NCBI GenBank assembly: GCA_050250815.1
Contig: JBFWNY010000043.1
Span: forward strand, 1-29,110
Length of the DNA: 29,110 bases
Direction: 5' to 3'
Source of the DNA: JAEUMD01 sp050250815
Lineage (GTDB): Bacteria > Pseudomonadota > Alphaproteobacteria > Rhizobiales > Hyphomicrobiaceae
In this document: piece by piece, positions 23,187-29,110 of the stretch
Layout of the letters: the number at the start of each line of letters is the position of its first letter
How positions within the stretch are numbered: the first letter of the stretch is position 1
The notes under the pieces: generated by a model
The model's input: the letters and a program-made list of their open reading frames with translations, nothing else
The model's database searches: none
Told to the model about the DNA's origin: nothing
Made by a program: the position numbers and the translations under genes

Positions 23187-24211
23187 ATGCAGATCGTCGA
23201 GGGTTCTGAGTCGCTGGTTGTGCCGGCGGAGTGGGAGCCACAACGGGCCATCTGGACTGCATGGCCAGCCGATCCCGCAGAATGGGATGGCGACCTCGAA
23301 CTGCCGCGCCTCGACATCGCCAATATGGTGCGTGCGCTGGCCGAGGCCGGCAACCGGGTGCGCGTGCTCGCCAATGGGGCGGAGGCTGTCGCATCCGCGC
23401 AGCTTGCGCTGGACGGCGCCGGGCAACTCGTTGAGGCGCGCTACGGCGACATCTGGCTGCGCGATACGGGACCGATCTTCGCCCGGCAGTCGGGTCGTCT
23501 CGTCGCGCTGCGTTTCGCCACCAACAGTTGGGGCGGCAAGTACGACCTGCCGGACGACCTGACCGTAGGCGACGACATCGCGCGGGCCGCGGGCGTTTCC
23601 ATGCGCCGGTTTCCGTTCGTGCTGGAAGGCGGGGCTGTGGACCACGACGGCGAGGGGACGATCCTGACAACGCGTCAAACGCTACTCAATCCCAATCGAA
23701 ACGGCTGGACGAAGGACGCTGCCGAGGCGGCGCTGCGCGAAGCGTTGGCCGTGCGCCGCGTGATCTGGATCGACGAAGGCCTGCAGAACGACCACACCGA
23801 TGGGCACGTCGACAATATCGCGCGCTTCGTCGCGCCAGGCCACGTCGTCTGTCAGGCGCCGGCCGGTGCAGACGATCCCAATGCCCGCACGCTGGAGCGG
23901 ATCGCTGAGGTGCTGTCGAACGCGCGCGATGCGGCTGGCCGCACTCTGCAGGTGACGCGCGTTCCCGGCGTCGGGCGCTACGTCAACCGGCTGCGCGAGG
24001 TGTCGCCTGCCTCGCACATGAATTTCATCATCGCGAATGGCGTCGTCGTGGTGCCGCTGTACAATACGCGGACCGAGGATGCCGCGCTCGACGCGCTTGC
24101 CTCGGTCTTTCCCGGCCGCAAGGTTGTCGGTGTGCCGTCACGTGGGCTACTCGGAGCGGGCGCTGCCGGTGGCGGCTCGTTCCATTGCATCACACAGCAG
24201 GAGCCCGCGGT

Positions 24212-24215
<4 letters not shown>
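23187..24215 (+). CDS. aguA: Agmatine deiminase
   Basis: A 342-residue cytoplasmic enzyme of the guanidino-modifying superfamily; it hydrolyses agmatine to N-carbamoylputrescine and ammonia. The five-bladed fold is marked by WEPQRAIWTAWPADPAEW at 16-33, GDIWLRDTGPIF at 87-98 (D93), FVLEGGAVDHDGEGT (E147), the active-site NDHTDGHVDN at 201-210 (H203, H207 region) and the nucleophile C334 in GGGSFHCITQQ. These match agmatine deiminase more than peptidylarginine deiminases. ATG 23187 is chosen; ribosome site is weak. The stop overlaps the aguB start by ATGA, so the two make one operon for putrescine formation from agmatine. No arginine decarboxylase gene is nearby. Operator sites 2 and 3 lie 164-215 bases upstream and may or may not act on it. 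Confidence 0.93.
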
Positions 24216-25060
<845 letters not shown>

Positions 25061-25066
25061 CGCTCG

Positions 25067-25279
25067 TCAGCCGCAGGCGCAGCCGCCGCCGCAGCTATGA
25101 CCGCCACCGCCCGACGAGACGCCGGCATCTCCGGCACCCTTGTTGGGGGAGGCGATGAGCGACAGTTCCCGCGTCAGCTGCGCGCTCCCGCAAGCGGGGC
25201 ACACCGGTGCTTCGCTCGCCCGAACCAGCGTCTGGAACGCCGTGCTGCATGCGTTGCAGGTGAATCCGTAGATCGGCAT
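25067..25279 (-). CDS. FmdB-type zinc-ribbon protein
   Basis: A 70-residue protein with the FmdB/CxxC zinc-ribbon layout: MPIYGFTCNACS puts Cys at 8 and 11, and PVCPACGS puts Cys at 27 and 30. The family is named after a putative regulator of formamidase in Methylophilus, but most members have no proven role; a small metal-binding or nucleic-acid-related function is the fair description. The C terminus GGGGHSCGGGCACG adds three more Cys and a His, a Gly/Cys tail common in proteobacterial copies. The frame stays open far upstream, but the domain fixes the ATG at 25279. It converges on aguB with 6 bases between stops. Confidence 0.88.
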   Translation of the reverse strand: MPIYGFTCNACSTAFQTLVRASEAPVCPACGSAQLTRELSLIASPNKGAGDAGVSSGGGGHSCGGGCACG

Positions 25280-25680
25280 CGCTCGCCCTCTTGGTGTCCG
25301 ACGGCGCCAGGATAGAACACGCCGCGAGAGCCAGTCGAGCGTCGCGGGGTGTGGGGGCTGGCCGCATGCCAGGAGGCGTGCCTTTTCAGGCGGTTCCCCG
25401 GTATGCTTCAATGCTGGCATGAACCCGTGTGCTCCGCGGCCTCGGCAGCTCCGGCGCGACGTCCGGATTGGCTTGGCGCTTGCACCAACCGGTTGTCGAG
25501 AGCCGTTCTGGTGATAGCCGCAAGCGTGTAGCCCATGGGCGAGCGCGGGCGTTGTGCCAGAACGGTTCAATGAGCTGCCGCTCGCGTCGGCAACGCCGGC
25601 CAGGCAATGGCCGCTGACGCGCGACGGACTAGTCGACACGCTCGCCATTCGGGCAGGTATGAAACTCAGGCACGCAGGCC
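25280..25680. other. 401-base gene-free region with a long inverted repeat
   Basis: This region lies between the start of the FmdB gene (minus) and the start of the JmjC-like gene (plus). I see no gene with supporting features. It holds an inverted repeat: GAGCCGTTCTGG at 25500-25511 against CCAGAACGGTTC at 25557-25568, 12 positions with one G-U, around a 45-base loop. An AACCGGTT palindrome lies at about 25487-25494. Upstream promoters for both genes must be here, but no consensus element stands out. Confidence 0.5.
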
Positions 25681-26613
25681 ATGACGGAAGCGATCTTCAC
25701 CAACTGGAGCCCCGAGCACACCAGCAGCTGGGGCAAAGCGCCGCTCAGGATCGAGCATCGCCTGAACTCGCATCCGCTCTACAGCCTCGATGCGCTGGCC
25801 GACCTGATCGATAAATACCCGCGCGAGCACTACTCGCTCGTCCATATGGGTGCGCAGAAGGAGCGCCGCCTGTGGCGCGAGGGCGAGATCGGCGGCATGT
25901 CGGGCCGTCAGGTGATCGAGGCGATCTCCAAGGGCCGCATGTGGCTCAACATGCGCAACATCGGCGCTGTCGATCAGCGCTACCGCGAGGTTCTCGACCA
26001 GATCTTCGAGGAGGTTCGCCAGCACGTGCCGGGCTATGTCACCTATGCGCGGACTTCCGGAATCCTCATCTCGTCGCCCAATGCCCAGGTCTACTACCAC
26101 ATGGACCTGCCCGGTCAGTCGTTGTGGCAGATCCACGGCCGCAAGCGCGTCTACCTTTATCCCGACAAGCCGCCGTTCCTGACATTCGAGCAGCTGGAGC
26201 GTATTTCGCTCTTCGAGGTCGAGGTGGATATCCCCTACGAGCCCTGGTACGACGAGCACGCAAAGGTGTTCGAGATCGGCGGTGGTGAGATGTTGCACTG
26301 GCCGCTGAACGCGCCGCATCGCGTCGAGAACCTCGACTGCCTCAACGTGTCGATGACGACCGAGTACTGGACGGAGACCATCCGCCGCCGCCAGATGATC
26401 AACATGGCGAACGGCATCCTGCGCCACAAAATGGGGCTCAATCCGCGCAGCGTCGCCACGTCCGGACCAGGGTTCTGGGCCAAGGCTGCGTTGCAGGCCG
26501 GCGTGCGACGCGCCGGGCTGCTGAAAAAGGAACGCAAGGCGCGGCGTCCTGTTGAATTCCGTCTCGACGCACAGCATCCGGGTCAGGTGATCGATCTGCC
26601 CAAGGCGTCCTGA
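25681..26613 (+). CDS. JmjC/cupin-like putative Fe(II)/2-oxoglutarate-dependent oxygenase
   Basis: A 310-residue cytoplasmic protein with a cupin-8/JmjC-type beta-helix. The metal triad is probably H140-x-D142 in QVYYHMDLPGQSLWQIHG and H213 in LNAPHRVEN. GRKRVYLYP at 153-161 supplies the usual Lys after the HxD strand, a likely 2-oxoglutarate ligand. The N-terminal helical region (35-115) and the basic C-terminal tail (270-310) are typical of JmjC-type hydroxylases. Such proteins are often recorded as transcription factors, but the fold points to hydroxylation of protein, RNA or small molecules; the substrate is unknown. The ATG lacks a clear ribosome site. The GNAT gene follows after 20 bases on the same strand, so they are probably one operon. 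Confidence 0.75.
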   Translation: MTEAIFTNWSPEHTSSWGKAPLRIEHRLNSHPLYSLDALADLIDKYPREHYSLVHMGAQKERRLWREGEIGGMSGRQVIEAISKGRMWLNMRNIGAVDQRYREVLDQIFEEVRQHVPGYVTYARTSGILISSPNAQVYYHMDLPGQSLWQIHGRKRVYLYPDKPPFLTFEQLERISLFEVEVDIPYEPWYDEHAKVFEIGGGEMLHWPLNAPHRVENLDCLNVSMTTEYWTETIRRRQMINMANGILRHKMGLNPRSVATSGPGFWAKAALQAGVRRAGLLKKERKARRPVEFRLDAQHPGQVIDLPKAS

Positions 26614-26633
26614 CGCAAGTGGGAGAGCGTGGC

Positions 26634-27857
26634 GTGCGGGCCGAAAGCGCGAGCGAGCACGACGGGCCTGCCGCGCTCGCTGAGCAGGCCGGTGCCGTAC
26701 CAACGACTAGGCCGCTGCATCTGCGCGTCGCGCGCGGTTATCCTGCATTCGCTGAGGCTCTCGCTCATGTTGCGTCCGAAGGCTGCCGAGGCACGGTGTT
26801 CCAGTCATCTGAATGGCTTCGACCGGCGGCAGCGTTGGAGCTGAACCGCGGCGCGCGCGAGGTGCTGCTCACGGTTCTGTCCGATGATCATGGGACATTG
26901 CTGGCTCTGCCGCTTGCGGTCCACGGCGAAGGTGGTGTCCGCGTCGCTCGTTTCATCGACGGTGGAATTTCCGACTACGGCGCACCCCTGATGGGTCCAG
27001 CTGTCCCGCGCGTAGCTGCCGCTTCATCGGAGGTATGGCGCGCGCTCGCCCGGGGACTATCCGGCATCGACGTGCTGAGGCTCGAGAAGCTGCCGGGTGT
27101 AATCGCCGGTGCCGCCAATCCGCTCGCGCACCATTCCAAGGCGCGGGCCTCGCGCTTCAATGCGAACAGGCTCGACGTGCCCGACACGGTCGAAGCGTTT
27201 GTCGCCTCGCGCGGCAAGAAGTACCGCAAGGAATGGGAGCGTTGCCAGCGCCGCATCGCGGAGATGGGCATCGTCACCTTCGAGCGGGCAGCGACATCCG
27301 ACGCGATCGAAAAAGCCTACCGGCAACTCGAGGCATGGCAGTCTACGCGGCACCGTGAGGCAGGACACGCCTACGCGCTCGATGACACGGCGACGAGCCG
27401 GTTCTATTTGGACCTGCTGCTTGCACACGCGGACAGCGGCTTTGCAGGCATTTTCACGCTATCGGTTGCCGGTCAACCGGTGGCGATCCTCTACGGTGTC
27501 GCGCGCGACGGCACGTTCACGCTGCTTCGGATCGCCGATGCCGGTGAGGATTGGAAGACCGTTTCGCCGGGGCGGCTCGTGGTGCTCGAGACGATGCGTC
27601 ACTTCCTGGAGCGGGGCGTGCGCACATTCGACATGGGCATCGGCGACTACCCGTTCAAACATTGGATCGGTTGCGAACAGCATCCGCTGTTCGATCTCGT
27701 GTTGGCTCGGACCTTAAAGGGCATGCCCCATGTGGCCGTGCATCAAGCCCGTGCGTGGGCCCGTTCCACGCCCGCGGTAGCCAACGCATTGCGCCGCCTG
27801 CGCTCTGGCGTGGCGGGGATGCGCGGGGGAGCGTCGGGTGGCTCGCCTGCGGTGTAG
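26634..27857 (+). CDS. CelD/BcsL-like GNAT-superfamily acyltransferase
   Basis: A 407-residue cytoplasmic protein with the FemAB/CelD two-GNAT architecture (acetyltransferase_6 family). The N-terminal half has FQSSEWLRPAAALELNRG and LLALPLAVHGEGG; the C-terminal GNAT half has RGKKYRKEWERCQRRIAE (linker), VAGQPVAILYGVARDGTF and the closing signature FDMGIGDYPFKHWIGCE. Relatives act on polysaccharides, wall precursors or carry aminoacyl groups; the acyl donor and acceptor are unknown here. The frame opens with GTG 26619, but GTG 26634 has GGGAGAG 6 bases upstream and is preferred. It starts 20 bases after the JmjC-like gene and ends 236 bases before hisS. The last 30 residues are Gly/Ala/Arg-rich and probably disordered. 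Confidence 0.82.
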   Translation: MRAESASEHDGPAALAEQAGAVPTTRPLHLRVARGYPAFAEALAHVASEGCRGTVFQSSEWLRPAAALELNRGAREVLLTVLSDDHGTLLALPLAVHGEGGVRVARFIDGGISDYGAPLMGPAVPRVAAASSEVWRALARGLSGIDVLRLEKLPGVIAGAANPLAHHSKARASRFNANRLDVPDTVEAFVASRGKKYRKEWERCQRRIAEMGIVTFERAATSDAIEKAYRQLEAWQSTRHREAGHAYALDDTATSRFYLDLLLAHADSGFAGIFTLSVAGQPVAILYGVARDGTFTLLRIADAGEDWKTVSPGRLVVLETMRHFLERGVRTFDMGIGDYPFKHWIGCEQHPLFDLVLARTLKGMPHVAVHQARAWARSTPAVANALRRLRSGVAGMRGGASGGSPAV

Positions 27858-28023
27858 TGGGCGGGGCCGCCTGCCTTTCCCGTCCGGCACCGTTCCGCTA
27901 TAAGGCGGGCGAGTTGCCCTCCGTGCGGGGTCCGCTGGCCTTCCGGCTGCTGCCCGGATGCGCCTAGCGATTCCGCCAGGGCCATGTTTCATCGGCGTTT
28001 TTCGCGTCGGACGGTGCTCACGC

Positions 28024-28042
28024 GCGGCGCGGCCCGCGCCGC
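28024..28042 (+). other. GC-rich hairpin in the hisS leader
   Basis: GCGGCGCGG (28024-28032) and its exact complement (28034-28042) flank a single base, so a stable hairpin can form once the tip opens. It ends 51 bases before the hisS ATG. There is no T-run after it. It may be an mRNA leader structure or a weak terminator of the GNAT operon. Confidence 0.35.
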
Positions 28043-28093
28043 CAGTGCCGAACCTCCCTCCCTTTAGATTCGCCAAGAGGCGCCCCGACAGTC

Positions 28094-29110
28094 ATGGCCA
28101 AGAAACCGCGAGACGCCGGCCCGGAGGCGCGGCTGCCCAAGGGCTTTCGCGACATCGACGCGACCGAGCTTCGCGCGACGCGCGACATGCTCGACAAGAT
28201 TCGTCGGGTCTTCGAGACTTACGGCTTCGAGCCGCTGGAGACGCCGGCTATCGAGTACACAGATGCACTCGGCAAGTTCCTGCCCGATCAGGACCGGCCC
28301 AACGAGGGCGTGTTCTCCTTCCAGGACGACGACGAGCAGTGGCTGTCGTTGCGCTACGACCTGACGGCGCCGCTGGCCCGCTACGTGGCGCAGAACTTTC
28401 AAGGGTTGCCCAAGCCCTTCCGCCGCTATGCCACCGGCACGGTGTATCGCAACGAGAAGCCGGGTCCGGGCCGCTTCCGTCAGTTCACCCAGTTCGATGC
28501 CGATACGGTTGGCACCGAGAGCGTGGCGGCGGACGCCGAATGCTGCATGCTGCTTGCCGAGACGCTCGAGGCGCTGGGTATCGCGCGCGGCGGGTACATC
28601 GTGAAGCTCAACAGTCGCCGCATCCTCGACGGTGTGCTCGAAGGGATCGGCATTGCGCCTGGTGAAGACGGCGATCACGCCAAGAGGCTGGGCGTGTTGC
28701 GAGCGATGGACAAGCTCGACCGCTTGGGCACTGAAGGGGTTGCGTTACTTCTGGGCAAGGGGCGCAAGGACGAGTCGGGTGATTTCACGCCCGGCGCCGG
28801 TCTCAACCCAAAAGCGATCGAAAAGGTGCTGGGCTTTCTTGCCGCATCCGGCGCGACGCGCGGGCAGGCGGTGAGCGGGCTTGCTCCGCTGGTCGCAGGA
28901 AGCGCGACAGGCGAAGCGGGCCTTGCCGATCTCGCCCAGATCGATGCTCTGCTCGCCGCGGCCGGCTTCGGCGAGGATCGCATCGCCATCGACGCGAGCG
29001 TTGTGCGTGGACTGGAGTACTATACCGGTCCCGTGTTCGAGGCCGAGCTGACGGCGGTTGCCATGAGCGAGGACGGCCAGCCGATCCGCTTCGGCTCGGT
29101 GTGCTCGGGC
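28094..29110 (+). CDS. hisS: Histidyl-tRNA synthetase, N-terminal 339 residues (3' end outside window)
   Basis: The frame runs from ATG 28094 without a stop to the window edge. The product charges tRNA-His with histidine. Class II motifs are present: LPKGFRDI near 14-21, LRYDLTAPLARYVA at 86-99, motif 2 YRNEKPGPGRFRQFTQFDAD at 118-137, and the histidine-binding VVRGLEYYTGPVFEAEL at 303-319. Motif 2 differs from the canonical bacterial RHERPQ-x-GR-RQFHQ form and is close to the form in the alphaproteobacterial clade whose tRNA-His lacks the extra G at -1 (established knowledge of that clade; the match here is from memory). The catalytic region between motifs 2 and 3 is complete, the C-terminal anticodon domain is missing. 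A hairpin lies in its leader. Confidence 0.95.
   Translation, partial: MAKKPRDAGPEARLPKGFRDIDATELRATRDMLDKIRRVFETYGFEPLETPAIEYTDALGKFLPDQDRPNEGVFSFQDDDEQWLSLRYDLTAPLARYVAQNFQGLPKPFRRYATGTVYRNEKPGPGRFRQFTQFDADTVGTESVAADAECCMLLAETLEALGIARGGYIVKLNSRRILDGVLEGIGIAPGEDGDHAKRLGVLRAMDKLDRLGTEGVALLLGKGRKDESGDFTPGAGLNPKAIEKVLGFLAASGATRGQAVSGLAPLVAGSATGEAGLADLAQIDALLAAAGFGEDRIAIDASVVRGLEYYTGPVFEAELTAVAMSEDGQPIRFGSVCSG

Noticed and set aside
25557..25580. GGTTCAA near 25564 suggesting a tRNA T-loop
   Set aside because: No acceptor stem, D-arm or anticodon arm can be folded around it.

Overview
The window is about 29 kb of GC-rich chromosomal DNA with dense, short-spaced genes. Gene content suggests an alphaproteobacterium, probably Hyphomicrobiales: crotonyl-CoA carboxylase/reductase, a cbpA-cbpM pair, an alphaproteobacterial-type histidyl-tRNA synthetase, a MlotiK1-like potassium channel, and an agmatine deiminase / N-carbamoylputrescine amidase operon. 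The genus is inference. I see no rRNA, tRNA, insertion sequence, phage gene, CRISPR array or plasmid function. Both edges cut genes: ccr lacks its 5' half and hisS lacks its 3' end.

Layout. 1-2.3 kb: end of ccr (ethylmalonyl-CoA pathway), a clear terminator, then an MHS-type MFS symporter. 2.3-5.3 kb: pyrE on the minus strand; divergent from it cbpA-cbpM (J-domain co-chaperone and modulator) with a candidate heat-shock promoter, then a peroxiredoxin-like protein with a His/Cys-rich tail and a terminator. 5.4-8.5 kb: a HAD phosphatase, a 71-residue protein, and an OmpA-domain envelope protein on the minus strand. 8.8-12.6 kb: a 2-hydroxyacid dehydrogenase converging on a two-gene minus-strand unit (metallophosphoesterase then GT4 glycosyltransferase), and an orphan periplasmic binding protein. 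12.9-15 kb: a membrane GT2 glycosyltransferase followed by a stand-alone cyclic-nucleotide-binding-like protein. 15-18 kb: ubiB and a six-helix K+ channel on the minus strand. 18.2-20.5 kb: an EamA transporter and a ketopantoate-reductase-like enzyme. 20.8-22.6 kb: aceK. 22.7-25.3 kb: a 72-residue unknown, the aguA-aguB operon and an FmdB zinc ribbon. 25.7-27.9 kb: a JmjC/cupin-like putative oxygenase with a CelD-type GNAT acyltransferase. 28.1 kb to the end: hisS.

How it fits together. Most genes are housekeeping or core metabolism in small independent units. Carbon metabolism is represented by ccr (acetyl-CoA assimilation) and aceK (isocitrate dehydrogenase control), which normally belong to alternative routes. 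The envelope is represented by two glycosyltransferases, the metallophosphoesterase, the OmpA protein and possibly the GNAT/JmjC pair.

I found no large defence or biosynthetic system. The items most worth a second look are: a shared palindrome (TGGTATACCAG family) at three sites between 20.57 and 23.02 kb; the metal-binding tail on the redoxin; two cyclic-nucleotide-binding-like domains that both lack key ligand residues; the JmjC-GNAT pair; and an 11-G tract between divergent genes.
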